64,000 bases of DNA from Streptomyces macrolidinus. GTDB taxonomy: Bacteria; Actinomycetota; Actinomycetes; Streptomycetales; Streptomycetaceae. The DNA lies in assembly GCF_023887685.1 (NCBI RefSeq), contig NZ_JAMWMR010000005.1, positions 276,321-340,320 on the forward strand, in the 5' to 3' direction. A program made the translations under genes and the position numbers. Under the pieces are notes generated by a model. It saw only the letters and a list, made by a program, of their open reading frames with translations, ran no database searches and was not told where the DNA came from. The stretch's first letter is position 1. The number at the start of each line of letters is the position of its first letter. Shown piece by piece: positions 8,395-16,917 of the stretch.

Positions 8395-9315
8395 GTGACC
8401 CGACGCCTGATGCTCCTCGACACCGCCTCGCTGTACTTCCGCGCCTACTACGGCGTCCCGGACTCCGTACGCGCCCCGGACGGCACCCCCGTGAACGCCG
8501 TGCGCGGGCTGCTCGAGTTCATCGAACGCCTGGTCCGCGACCACCGCCCGGACGACCTGGTGGCCTGCATGGACGCGGACTGGCGCCCGCACTGGCGCGT
8601 CGAACTGATCCCCACCTACAAGGCGCACCGCGTGGCCGAGGCGCACGAGCCGGGCCCCGACGAGGAAGAGGTGCCCGACACCCTGACGCCGCAGGTCCCG
8701 GTCATCGAGGAGGTCCTGGACGCGCTCGGCATCGCGCGCGTGGGCGTCGCGCGGTACGAGGCGGACGACGTGATCGGCACGTTCACCGCGCGCGCCGAGG
8801 GCCCGGTCGACATCGTCACCGGCGACCGCGACCTGTACCAACTGGTCGACGACGCCCGCGGGGTGCGCGTGCTCTACCCGCTCAAGGGGGTCGGCACGCT
8901 CCGGCTCACCGACGAGGCGGTGCTGCGCGAGAAGTACGGCGTCGACGGCCGGGGGTACGCGGACCTGGCGCTGCTGCGCGGCGACCCGAGCGACGGCCTG
9001 CCGGGCGTGCCGGGCATCGGGGAGAAGACGGCCGCGAAGCTGCTCGCCGAGTTCGGCGACCTGGCGGGCATCATGGCCGCCGTCGACGATCCCGCGGCCA
9101 AGCTCACCCCCGCGCAGCGCAAGCGGCTCGACGAGGCGCGCGCGTATGTGAGCGTCGCCCCCGAGGTCGTACGGGTCGCCCGCGACGTCCCCCTGCCGGA
9201 TGTCGATACGGCGCTGCCGCGCACCCCGCGCGACCCGGCCGCACTGGAGGCGCTGGGGGACCGCTGGGGCCTGGGCGGATCGCTGCGGCGGCTGCTGAGC
9301 ACGCTGGCCGTGTGA
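8395..9315 (+). CDS. 5'-3' exonuclease (polA exonuclease-domain homologue)
   Basis: 306 residues from GTG 8395; ATG 8383 or 8386 are possible alternatives. The protein begins TRRLMLLDTASLYFRAYYGV, the start of the FEN/Pol I 5'-nuclease fold. It keeps acidic metal ligands (MDADWRPHWR, YEADDVIGTF, TGDRDLYQLV) and the H3TH motif (GLPGVPGIGEKTAAKLL) at about 210-235. This is a stand-alone flap/5'-nuclease lacking any polymerase domain, as found in many actinobacteria beside Pol I. It probably helps process RNA primers or flaps. It is divergent from the betaine ATPase gene. Confidence 0.92.
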   Translation: MTRRLMLLDTASLYFRAYYGVPDSVRAPDGTPVNAVRGLLEFIERLVRDHRPDDLVACMDADWRPHWRVELIPTYKAHRVAEAHEPGPDEEEVPDTLTPQVPVIEEVLDALGIARVGVARYEADDVIGTFTARAEGPVDIVTGDRDLYQLVDDARGVRVLYPLKGVGTLRLTDEAVLREKYGVDGRGYADLALLRGDPSDGLPGVPGIGEKTAAKLLAEFGDLAGIMAAVDDPAAKLTPAQRKRLDEARAYVSVAPEVVRVARDVPLPDVDTALPRTPRDPAALEALGDRWGLGGSLRRLLSTLAV

Positions 9316-9381
9316 CCGCGCGGACCACCCACCGCTCATGCTGTCGTCAACAGGCTGCCGTGGCCGGATCAAGCTGCTAAC

Positions 9382-9400
9382 TTAGGTAAACCTCACCATG
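9382..9400 (+). promoter_or_regulatory. Iron box (DmdR/IdeR-type operator) upstream of the siderophore-interacting protein gene
   Basis: TTAGGTAAACCTCACCATG matches 13 of 19 positions of the Streptomyces iron-box consensus TTAGGTTAGGCTCACCTAA as I recall it. It sits 16 bp before the start codon. Iron-replete DmdR would be expected to repress here. Confidence 0.6.
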
Positions 9401-9415
9401 CACAGGGAGGTCGAC

Positions 9416-10258
9416 ATGGCAGAGCGCCCGGCAGGCAGGGCACGCAGGACGCACTCCGCGCAGGTGATCCGCACGGAGCGGCTGACCCCGCACATGCAGC
9501 GCGTGGTGCTCGGCGGTGAGGGACTGGCCGACTTCCGGGCGGAGACCTGCACCGACCACTATGTGAAGCTGCTGTTCCCGGCCGCAGGCGTCGCCTACCC
9601 CGAGCCGTTCGACCTCCAGCGCATCCGCGAGGAGTTCCCGCGCGAGCAGTGGCCGACGACCCGGACGTACACGGTGCGCGCCTTCGACCCCGTCCACCGC
9701 GAGCTGACGCTGGACTTCGTGATCCATGGCGACGAGGGCCTCGCCGGACCCTGGGCGCTGCGCGTCCGGCCCGGCGAGACCGTGCGCTTCATGGGCCCCG
9801 GTGGCGCCTACGCGCCGGACCCGAGCGCCGACTGGCATCTGCTCGCCGGGGACGAGAGCGCGCTGCCCGCGATCGCGGCGGCCCTGGAGGCGCTGCCCGA
9901 CGGCGCCGTGGCCCACGCCTTCGTCGAGGTCGCCTCCGCCGCGGAGGAGCAGAAGATCGACTCCGGCACGGAGGTCGTCTGGCTGCACCGCGGCGACCGG
10001 CCGGTCGGCGAGGCCCTGGTGGAGGCGGTCCGCGCCCTGGAGTTCCCCGAGGGCAGGATGCACGCGTTCGTCCACGGCGAGGCAGGCTTCGTCAAGGACC
10101 TGCGGCGGCTGCTGCGCGTCGAGCGCCAGATCCCCCGCGAGCATCTCTCGATCTCCGGCTACTGGCGCCTCGGCCACAACGAGGACGGCTGGCAGTCCTC
10201 GAAGCGCGAGTGGAACGCACGCGTGGAGGCGGAGCAGGAGGGCACGCCCGCCGCGTAG
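9416..10258 (+). CDS. Siderophore-interacting protein, FAD-dependent ferric reductase
   Basis: 280 residues; ATG 9416 follows GGGAGG at a good distance and is preferred to an upstream in-frame ATG at 9398. The N-terminal FAD-binding barrel (about 10-120) includes RTYTVRAFDP, the typical flavin-binding RxYTxR motif. The C-terminal NAD(P)H-type domain follows (about 125-260), with HAFVHGEAGF and ISGYWRLGHNEDGW, diagnostic of the SIP/ViuB family. These cytoplasmic enzymes release iron from ferri-siderophores by reduction. The iron box immediately upstream agrees with iron repression. It is monocistronic and convergent with the GNAT gene. Confidence 0.93.
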   Translation: MAERPAGRARRTHSAQVIRTERLTPHMQRVVLGGEGLADFRAETCTDHYVKLLFPAAGVAYPEPFDLQRIREEFPREQWPTTRTYTVRAFDPVHRELTLDFVIHGDEGLAGPWALRVRPGETVRFMGPGGAYAPDPSADWHLLAGDESALPAIAAALEALPDGAVAHAFVEVASAAEEQKIDSGTEVVWLHRGDRPVGEALVEAVRALEFPEGRMHAFVHGEAGFVKDLRRLLRVERQIPREHLSISGYWRLGHNEDGWQSSKREWNARVEAEQEGTPAA

Positions 10259-10268
10259 CCGCTGTCGT

Positions 10269-10844
10269 TCAGGCGATCCGCGCGTGCAGGTGCATGTCAT
10301 GCCAGCCGTCGGGGTGGAGGAGGGCGCTGCGCTTGGTGCCCTCCAGAGCGAAGCCCGTCTTCTCGGCGACACGGCACGACGCCTCGTTGTGCACGGCGTG
10401 CGTCAGCTCCAGGCGGTGGAAGCCGATGCTCTCGAACGCCCAGCGGGTCAGGGCGGTCACCGCACGCGGGGCGATCCCCCGGCCGCGCGCCGCGGACGCG
10501 GTCCAGTACGCGACCTCGGCGGTCCCCTCGGGCAGGGCGACATGGCGCAGGGCCGCGCGCCCGAGCAACTGGTCCGTGGCCTCGCCCGCGACCGCCCAGT
10601 AGGCGTTGGCCTCCCCCTCCCATGCGGCCCGCCAGCCCTCGATCATGCCGAGGGCCTCCGCCACCGACTCGCTCGCGTAGTGGTGCCACCGACGCATCAG
10701 CGGGTCCTGGAACACCTCGTGGACGGCCGGGGCGTCCTCGTCCTTCCACGGGCGGAGCACCAGACCACCCTCGGCGGGGATCACGGGCTGCGGTTGCCGG
10801 GCAAGGGAGCCGGGCGTGACGACATCGCTGATCAGAAGAGGCAT
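10269..10844 (-). CDS. GNAT-family N-acetyltransferase (RimJ/RimL type)
   Basis: 191 residues beginning MPLLISDV; an ATG three codons upstream (10853) is an alternative. An Acetyltransf_3 fold spans about 25-185, with an acetyl-CoA loop around ASAARGRGIAPRAVTALTRW and the closing NEASCRVAEKTGFALEG motif typical of RimJ/RimL-like enzymes. These transfer acetyl groups to N-termini or small amines. The substrate cannot be told. It converges on the siderophore-interacting protein gene with only about 10 bp between stops, and is divergent from the pseudouridine synthase. Confidence 0.88.
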   Translation of the reverse strand: MPLLISDVVTPGSLARQPQPVIPAEGGLVLRPWKDEDAPAVHEVFQDPLMRRWHHYASESVAEALGMIEGWRAAWEGEANAYWAVAGEATDQLLGRAALRHVALPEGTAEVAYWTASAARGRGIAPRAVTALTRWAFESIGFHRLELTHAVHNEASCRVAEKTGFALEGTKRSALLHPDGWHDMHLHARIA

Positions 10845-10922
10845 GCCGCGCATGATCCCAGGTGCCCGTGGCCACCCGGCAACCGGTTATCGGCCCCCGT
10901 CCGCCTCGTACGCTGGAGCCCC

Positions 10923-11906
10923 ATGAGACGACGCCCCCGTATCCCGCTCTCTCCCCTGCCGCAGCGCGACGGGGTCGACCCCGTGCGGGTGCGGCTGCCG
11001 TTCACCGAGGGCTGGGCCACCGTGCGCGACCATCTCGTGGCGCGGCTCGCGGCCGGGCCCGGGGTGATCGACACGATGATCGACGCCGGGCAGATCGTCG
11101 GCGCCGACGGGCGGCCCCTCACGCGCGACGCCGCGTACGTACCGGGCCTGTACGTCTGGTTCCATCGCGAACTGCCCGCCGAGGAGCGCGTGCCCTACCC
11201 GGTCGAGGTGGTGTACCGCGACGAGCACATCGTCGTCGCCGACAAGCCGCACTTCCTCGCCACCACCCCGCGCGGCAGCCATGTCGCCGAGACCGCTCTG
11301 GCCCGGCTGCGCCGCGACCTCGGCATCCCCTCGCTGACCGCCGCCCACCGGCTGGACCGGCTCACCGCCGGGCTCGTGCTGTTCACCGTACGACCCGAGG
11401 AACGCGGCGCCTACCAGTCGCTGTTCCGCGACAAGCGGGTCACCAAGGAGTACGAGGCCGTCGCCGCGTACGACCCCGCGGTGGACCTGCCGCGCACCGT
11501 ACGCAGCCGGATCGTGAAGGAGCGCGGGGTCCTGACGGCCCACGAGGTGGCGGGCGAGCCCAATGCGGTCAGCCGCGTCGAACTCCTGGAGCACCACGAG
11601 GGCCGCGGTCGCTACCGGCTGCTCCCGCGCACCGGGCAGACCCATCAACTGCGCGTCCATATGAACGCGTTGGGGCTGCCGATCCTCGGCGACCGGCTCT
11701 ATCCGGTGGTGGCCGCCGCCGGACCGGCCGGTGACTTCGGGCGCCCGCTCCAACTGCTGGCGCGGGCACTGGAGTTCACCGACCCGGTCACGGGCCGCGC
11801 CCACCGCTTCGTCAGCGGGCGCGCCCTCGCGGCCTGGTCGGCCTACGACGCGTGGGCCGGTGAGGGCGCTCACCGGCCCGGCGGGACTCAGCCCACCGAC
11901 GAGTAG
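10923..11906 (+). CDS. RluA-family RNA pseudouridine synthase
   Basis: 327 residues from ATG 10923. The catalytic motif AHRLDRLTAG (about 140-150) contains the conserved Asp of RluA enzymes. The closing motifs GRYRLLPRTGQTHQLRVHM and LGLPILGDRLYP are also present. The first 90 residues hold an S4-like or variable region. The enzyme isomerises specific uridines in rRNA or tRNA; the target is not predictable. Its 3' end overlaps the helicase gene on the other strand by 19 bp. Confidence 0.92.
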   Translation: MRRRPRIPLSPLPQRDGVDPVRVRLPFTEGWATVRDHLVARLAAGPGVIDTMIDAGQIVGADGRPLTRDAAYVPGLYVWFHRELPAEERVPYPVEVVYRDEHIVVADKPHFLATTPRGSHVAETALARLRRDLGIPSLTAAHRLDRLTAGLVLFTVRPEERGAYQSLFRDKRVTKEYEAVAAYDPAVDLPRTVRSRIVKERGVLTAHEVAGEPNAVSRVELLEHHEGRGRYRLLPRTGQTHQLRVHMNALGLPILGDRLYPVVAAAGPAGDFGRPLQLLARALEFTDPVTGRAHRFVSGRALAAWSAYDAWAGEGAHRPGGTQPTDE

Positions 11907-14695
11907 GCCACCACCCCGCGCAGCAGACCGTCGACCGCCTTGCGGGCACTCTTCGCGACCGTCGACCCCTCGGTGGGGGCGGCGGCAGCGATCTGGCCGA
12001 GGACGTCGATGATCTGCTTGCACCAGCGGACGAAGTCACCGGCCGGCATCTCCGTCTCCCGCAGCACCTCGTCCAGGCCCTTGCCACTGGCCCACATGTA
12101 CGCGGCCCAGGCGAAGCCCAGATCCGGCTCGCGCTGGCCCACGCCCTCGGTCTGCCGGATACGGAAGTCCTCCTCCAGGGCGTCGAGCCGACCCCAGATG
12201 CGCACCATGTCGCCGAGGGCGGCCTTGGCCTTGCCCGACGGCACCTTCGGCTCCATCGCGTCGTCGACGGCCCGCGCCTCGTACACCAACGCCGAGGCGC
12301 ACGCGGCCAGTTCGGCCGGGCCGAGGCCCTCCCAGACGCCTTCGCGCAGGCACTCACTGGCCAGCAGATCCAGCTCTCCGTACAACCGCGCCAGCCGCTT
12401 GCCGTGCTCCGTCACCTCGTCGCCGCGCAGATAGTCCAGCTCCGTGAGCAGCGCCACGATGCGGTCGAAGGTGCGGGCGATGGTGTTCGTACGGCCCTCG
12501 ATACGGCGCTCCAACTGCGAGGTGTCCCGCAGCAGGCGGTGGTAGCGCTCGGACCAACGGGCGTGGTCCTCGCGGTCGTCGCACCCATGGCACGGGTGGG
12601 CGCGCAGGGCCGTACGCAGCCGGGCGATCTCCCGGTCGTCGGCGGCCCCCGACCGCTTCTTGCGGTGCCGGTCGTGCGGGATGTGCCCGGCCTTCGTACG
12701 CAGCGCGGAGGCGAGGTCGCGGCGGGACTGCGGCGAGCGCGGGTTGAACGACTTGGGGATGCGCATCCGCTCCAGCGCCTCGACGGGCACCGGGAAGTCG
12801 ATCGGCGCCAGCCGCTTGACCTGCCGCTCCGCGGTCAGGACCAGCGGGCGCGGGCCGTCGTGGTGATCGAAGCCGCGGTGACCGCCCGCCCGGCCCGCGG
12901 GCACCCCGGGGTCGAGGACGAGGGCCAGCCCCGCGTACTTGCCCGTGGGGACGTGGATGACGTCACCGGCCCTGAGCTTCTCCAGGGCGACGGCGGCCTC
13001 GGCGCGGCGCTGCGCCGCACCCTGGCGGGCCAGGTCCGTCTCGCGGTCCTTCAGCTCGCGACGCAGCCGGGCGTACTCCTCGAAGTCGCCGAGGTGGCAG
13101 GTCATGGCCTCCTTGTAGCCGGACAGGCCCTCTTCGTTGCGCTGGACCTGCCGCGAGATCCCGACGACCGACTTGTCGGCCTGGAACTGGGCGAAGGAGG
13201 TCTCGAGCAGCTCACGCGAGCGATGCCGCCCGAACTGCTCCACGAGGTTGACCGCCATGTTGTACGACGGCTTGAAGCTGGAGCGCAGCGGGTACGTACG
13301 CGTGCCCGCGAGGCCCGCGAGATGCTCGGGGTTCGTACCGCGCTGCCACAGCACGACCGCATGGCCCTCGACGTCGATGCCGCGGCGGCCGGCGCGGCCG
13401 GTCAACTGGGTGTACTCGCCGGGGGTGATGTCGGCGTGCTGCTCGCCGTTCCACTTGACGAGCTTCTCCAACACCACCGACCGGGCGGGCATGTTGATGC
13501 CCAGCGCAAGGGTCTCGGTGGCGAACACGGCCTTCACCAGGCCGCGGACGAACAGTTCCTCGACGACCTCCTTGAACGTGGGCAGCATGCCCGCATGGTG
13601 GGCCGCGATGCCGCGCTCCAGGCCTTCCAGCCACTCGTAGTAGCCGAGGACGTGCAGATCCTCGGTGGGGATGGCGGCCGTACGCTCCTCGACCAGGGCG
13701 CGCACCCGGTCCCGCGCGTCCTCGTCGTTGAGCCGCAGGCCCGCGTACAGGCACTGCTGGACGGCGGCCTCGCAGGCGGCCCGGCTGAAGATGAACGTGA
13801 TCGCGGGCAGCAGGCCCTCGACGTCGAGCCGCTCGATGACCTCGGGTCTGCCCGGCGTCCACACCCGGGAACGCTGGCGGCGCTCCCGCTCGCGGTCGGC
13901 CTCGCGCATCGCGCGGCCCCGTCTGCGGTCCGGGTACGAGGGGCGGCTGGCCTCCATGCGGGCCAGCCGGGTCAGGTCGGGGTTGACCGCCTTGCGGTTG
14001 CCCTCGCCCTCCTCGAAGAGGTCGTACATCCGGCGCCCGGCCAGGACGTGCTGGAACAGCGGCACGGGACGGTGCTCGGAGACGATCACCTCCGTGTCCC
14101 CGCGGACGGTGTCGAGCCAGTCGCCGAACTCCTCCGCGTTGGACACGGTCGCCGACAGGGACACCAGCGTCACCGACGCGGGCAGATGAATGATCACTTC
14201 CTCCCAGACTGCGCCGCGGAAGCGGTCGGAGAGGTAGTGCACCTCGTCCATGACCACATAGCCGAGGCCGAGGAGGGTCTGGGAGCCCGCGTACAGCATG
14301 TTCCGCAGGACCTCGGTGGTCATCACGACCACCGGGGCGTCGGCGTTGATGCTGTTGTCGCCGGTGAGCAGACCGACCTTCGCGGCGCCGTAACGGCGGC
14401 ACAGGTCGGAGTACTTCTGGTTCGACAGCGCCTTGATCGGTGTCGTGTAGAAGCACTTCTTGCCCTGCTGCAGGGCGAGGTGGACGGCGAACTCGCCGAC
14501 GATCGTCTTGCCGGAGCCGGTGGGCGCGGCCACCAGTACGCCCTTCCCCGCTTCGAGTGCCTGGCAGGCCTCGATCTGGAAGGGGTCGAGGCCGAAGTCG
14601 TACATCTCGCGGAAGGAGGCGAGCGCGGTGGCCTGCTCGACAGCGCGCTTGCGCGCCGCCGCGTACCGCTCGGCCGGTGAGAGGTCCTCTGTCAT
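11888..14695 (-). CDS. helY: HelY-type DEAD/DExH RNA helicase
   Basis: 935 residues from MTEDLSPAERY; an upstream frame extension has no conserved content. Walker A APTGSGKT is at 57-64, the DExH box is MDEVHYLSD (about 150), SAT is LSLSATVSN, and motif VI is QLTGRAGRRGID (about 430). The long C-terminal part resembles the Mtr4/Ski2-like DSHCT domain. In mycobacteria helY sits next to tatC-tatA and pafBC (recalled), and the same order is seen here. An RNA-remodelling or degradosome-like role is inferred from the Ski2 family. It converges on, and overlaps, the RluA gene. Confidence 0.9.
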   Translation of the reverse strand: MTEDLSPAERYAAARKRAVEQATALASFREMYDFGLDPFQIEACQALEAGKGVLVAAPTGSGKTIVGEFAVHLALQQGKKCFYTTPIKALSNQKYSDLCRRYGAAKVGLLTGDNSINADAPVVVMTTEVLRNMLYAGSQTLLGLGYVVMDEVHYLSDRFRGAVWEEVIIHLPASVTLVSLSATVSNAEEFGDWLDTVRGDTEVIVSEHRPVPLFQHVLAGRRMYDLFEEGEGNRKAVNPDLTRLARMEASRPSYPDRRRGRAMREADRERERRQRSRVWTPGRPEVIERLDVEGLLPAITFIFSRAACEAAVQQCLYAGLRLNDEDARDRVRALVEERTAAIPTEDLHVLGYYEWLEGLERGIAAHHAGMLPTFKEVVEELFVRGLVKAVFATETLALGINMPARSVVLEKLVKWNGEQHADITPGEYTQLTGRAGRRGIDVEGHAVVLWQRGTNPEHLAGLAGTRTYPLRSSFKPSYNMAVNLVEQFGRHRSRELLETSFAQFQADKSVVGISRQVQRNEEGLSGYKEAMTCHLGDFEEYARLRRELKDRETDLARQGAAQRRAEAAVALEKLRAGDVIHVPTGKYAGLALVLDPGVPAGRAGGHRGFDHHDGPRPLVLTAERQVKRLAPIDFPVPVEALERMRIPKSFNPRSPQSRRDLASALRTKAGHIPHDRHRKKRSGAADDREIARLRTALRAHPCHGCDDREDHARWSERYHRLLRDTSQLERRIEGRTNTIARTFDRIVALLTELDYLRGDEVTEHGKRLARLYGELDLLASECLREGVWEGLGPAELAACASALVYEARAVDDAMEPKVPSGKAKAALGDMVRIWGRLDALEEDFRIRQTEGVGQREPDLGFAWAAYMWASGKGLDEVLRETEMPAGDFVRWCKQIIDVLGQIAAAAPTEGSTVAKSARKAVDGLLRGVVAYSSVG

Positions 14696-14770
14696 CGTGC
14701 TTTCGAGCGTACCGGGCCGCACTGACAACAGGACGATCATTATCCGCACCCCCGCCGGACCGCAACGAGA

Positions 14771-14805
14771 CGGACGGATGGATGGCTGGACGGATGGATG
14801 GACGG
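14771..14805. repeat. GGAT/GGAC-type short tandem repeat
   Basis: A run built from GGACGGATGGATGG and similar units lies directly beside the tatC terminator hairpin. It is non-coding. Confidence 0.7.
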
Positions 14806-14852
14806 CAACGAGAGGTGGCCGCGCCCCTGGGGAACACGACCACCTCTCGTTG
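14806..14852 (-). terminator. Strong hairpin downstream of tatC
   Basis: A perfect 13-bp stem, CAACGAGAGGTGG with CCACCTCTCGTTG, and a 21-nt loop lie 30 bp past the tatC stop. Confidence 0.8.
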
Positions 14853-14881
14853 TCTCTACGACCTCACGGCCCGGACCGTCG

Positions 14882-15823
14882 TCAGGTCACGTCGTCATAG
14901 CCGTTCACATGGTCCGGCGGCGGCAGCTCGGAGGCGCGGCTCGCGCTCACCGCCTCGACCTCACCGATCTCCTCGGGCGTGAGGTCCAGCTCGGAGGCCT
15001 CGTCGTCCGACGGCCCCTGTGCCTCGCGCCGGGCCCGGCGGCGGTCGTTGAGCAGCGAGAAGCCCACCGCCACGAAGAACAGCCCCCAGATCGGCGCCGC
15101 CAGCGCCAGCATCGACATCGGGTCGGCGCCGGGCGTCGCCACGGCCGCGAAGGCGGCGATGCCGACGACCATGCCGCGCCACCAGCCGAGCATGCGGCGT
15201 CCGGACAGGATCCCGGTGAGGTTGAGCATGATCAGCAGCAGCGGCATCTCGAAGGAGAGGCCGAAGACCACCACCATGCGCGTGACCAGGTCGAGGATCT
15301 TGTCCAGCTCGAGCAGGTTCTCCGCACCCTGGGGCGTGAGGTCGATCATGACCTTCGCCGTGGTGGGCAGCACGTTGTAGGCGAGATAGCCGCCGCCGAG
15401 GAAGAGCGGGAAGCCGGCCGCGACGAACGCGTACGCGTACTTCTTCTCGTTACGGTGCAGACCCGGCGCGACGAACGCCCAGAGCTGGTACAGCCAGATC
15501 GGTGCCGACACCACCACACCCGCGGTCAGCGAGGCCTTCAGCGCCAGCGTGAAGGGCGTCAGCAGGCCGGTGACCGTGACGTGCGCGCAGTGCCCTTCCT
15601 TCTTCTTCGCCAGTTCCCCGAAGGACTGCGCACAGCCGACCGCGTCCAGCAGCGGCTTGGTGATGAAGTTGATGATGTGCTGGTAGAAGAAGGCGGCCAC
15701 GATCGTGACGACGAGGATCGCCAGCACGGCCTTCGCGAGCCGGTTGCGCAGCTCACGCAGATGATCCACGAGCGGCATACGCCCCTCGGGGTCTCTCTCC
15801 TTCTTGCGGGCAGACTTGGGCAA
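14882..15823 (-). CDS. tatC: Twin-arginine translocase subunit TatC
   Basis: 313 residues, starting at a TTG (15823) preceded by GAGG at good spacing; no in-frame ATG or GTG suits the conserved N-terminus. The family opening MPLVDHLRELRNRL contains the Glu of the signal-peptide site. About six membrane helices follow, with FVAPGLHRNEKKY (the conserved P-loop region of TatC) at about 125-140. The tail is acidic and cytoplasmic. TatC recognises RR signal peptides and, with TatA from the adjacent upstream gene, exports folded proteins. The tatA-tatC gap is 50 bp, indicating an operon. Confidence 0.96.
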   Translation of the reverse strand: MPKSARKKERDPEGRMPLVDHLRELRNRLAKAVLAILVVTIVAAFFYQHIINFITKPLLDAVGCAQSFGELAKKKEGHCAHVTVTGLLTPFTLALKASLTAGVVVSAPIWLYQLWAFVAPGLHRNEKKYAYAFVAAGFPLFLGGGYLAYNVLPTTAKVMIDLTPQGAENLLELDKILDLVTRMVVVFGLSFEMPLLLIMLNLTGILSGRRMLGWWRGMVVGIAAFAAVATPGADPMSMLALAAPIWGLFFVAVGFSLLNDRRRARREAQGPSDDEASELDLTPEEIGEVEAVSASRASELPPPDHVNGYDDVT

Positions 15824-15873
15824 CCCACATCCTCATCTCGTGCAGCGGCCCGGAGATGCCCCGGGTCCTCGCG

Positions 15874-16152
15874 TCAGCGCTGGGTCTTGTCCGTCTGCTC
15901 GTTGACCGGCCGGGAGCTGGTCACGTCGCCCGGGGAGGCCTGGATCGTGCGCTGGGCCTGCGCCTGCTCGTCGGCCGGAGCGGACGCGGCGGACTTGGCC
16001 TCGTCCTTCATCGCCTTGGCCTCGCTCTTGAGGATCCGCGCGGACTTGCCGAGCGATCGAGCCATGTCCGGAAGCTTCTTCGAGCCGAACACGAGGACGA
16101 TCACCAGAACCAGGAGCACCAGGTGCCACGGCTCAAGTGCGTTGCGGAACAT
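15874..16152 (-). CDS. tatA: Twin-arginine translocase subunit TatA
   Basis: 92 residues. A single N-terminal membrane helix ([20 protein letters not shown]) leads into the amphipathic helix ([17 protein letters not shown]) with the FGSKKLP hinge that defines TatA/E. The remainder is a charged, Gln/Ala-rich tail. It polymerises to form the export pore with TatC. The ribosome site GAAGGTGA precedes the ATG. tatC follows 50 bp downstream. Confidence 0.96.
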   Translation of the reverse strand: MFRNALEPWHLVLLVLVIVLVFGSKKLPDMARSLGKSARILKSEAKAMKDEAKSAASAPADEQAQAQRTIQASPGDVTSSRPVNEQTDKTQR

Positions 16153-16419
16153 AAGTCTTCACCTTCTCACTGAGGCGGGGCGGCGGGCCATGTCTGACCG
16201 ATCGGACGGCTGTCTGACCATCGTGTTGGCCATCGTGCTGGCAGCGATGGTAACGCCCGGGGATGAATGCGAAACAATCCCTGCGCGAACTGCTGCCCCG
16301 CGGACCGCGCCTTCTTTCCGGGCCGCGATCAGAAGCGTACCTGGCAGGCTCGGACAGAGGACAGGGCGAGGTTCCGCACATCACGCGACCGAGGGGCATA
16401 CCGGGCAATTCGCTCGCAT

Positions 16420-16614
16420 TCACAGCGATTCCACCGAACGGGCCGTCCGCACGGCCGCCCGCTCCAGATCCTCCGCGGCCCGATTGATCCGCCGGGCCGA
16501 CTCCGAGACCTGCACCCCGAGGCGCCGCGCCTCCACGAAGACCCGCACGGCGAACACACCGAGCACAGCAAGACCCAGGAACCCCGCGGCAACCGCGAAC
16601 ATCGGCCAGAACAT
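16420..16614 (-). CDS. Small membrane-anchored coiled-coil protein
   Basis: 64 residues. An N-terminal helix (PMFAVAAGFLGLAVLGVFAV, about 4-24) is followed by a charged amphipathic segment (EARRLGVQVSESARRINRAA) that could form a coiled coil. I do not recognise a named function; similar tiny proteins accompany pafBC-tatA in Streptomyces, as I recall. It lies 9 bp after the zinc-ribbon gene and may be the last gene of the pafB-pafC unit. Confidence 0.7.
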   Translation of the reverse strand: MFWPMFAVAAGFLGLAVLGVFAVRVFVEARRLGVQVSESARRINRAAEDLERAAVRTARSVESL

Positions 16615-16623
16615 GCCCCGAGG

Positions 16624-16917
16624 TTAGACGGTCGAGTGGAGCCGCAGCGTCCTGACCCCACCGCCCGTGAGCAGCTCCACGATCCGCTCACCGGCCGGCT
16701 TGCGCACCACGGCACCGCACTCGGGGCACGTGAAGGAGTAGAACGTCGTCCGGCTGCTCGCCCCGATGGCCAGCCGCAGCGCGCTCGCCCCCAGCTCGAA
16801 ACGGGCCCGGCAGTCGGGACAGCCCGCCCGGAACACCACCGGGACCACATTGCGCATCCCGGCGAACGCCGTCGCCACCGACATCTCCTGCACCCCGGCC
16901 GCCACCGACTCGCTCAC
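16624..16917 (-). CDS. Small zinc-ribbon protein
   Basis: 97 residues from GTG 16917, which overlaps the pafC stop as GTGA, so translation is probably coupled. Two CxxC pairs, AGCPDCRARF and FTCPECGAVV, about 32 residues apart can form one zinc-ribbon site. The family is not one I can name. Its coupling to pafC suggests a link to the same regulatory unit, but this is inference only. Confidence 0.7.
   Translation of the reverse strand: MSESVAAGVQEMSVATAFAGMRNVVPVVFRAGCPDCRARFELGASALRLAIGASSRTTFYSFTCPECGAVVRKPAGERIVELLTGGGVRTLRLHSTV

Noticed and set aside
12404..14680. 758-codon open frame on the + strand opposite helY
   Set aside because: Antisense shadow of the helicase with no recognisable motifs; third-position bias fits the minus-strand gene.
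16153..16419. Possible small gene upstream of tatA
   Set aside because: The 96-codon minus-strand frame has poor codon bias and overlaps both the tatA start and the small membrane-protein stop; the gap is better read as the tatA promoter region.
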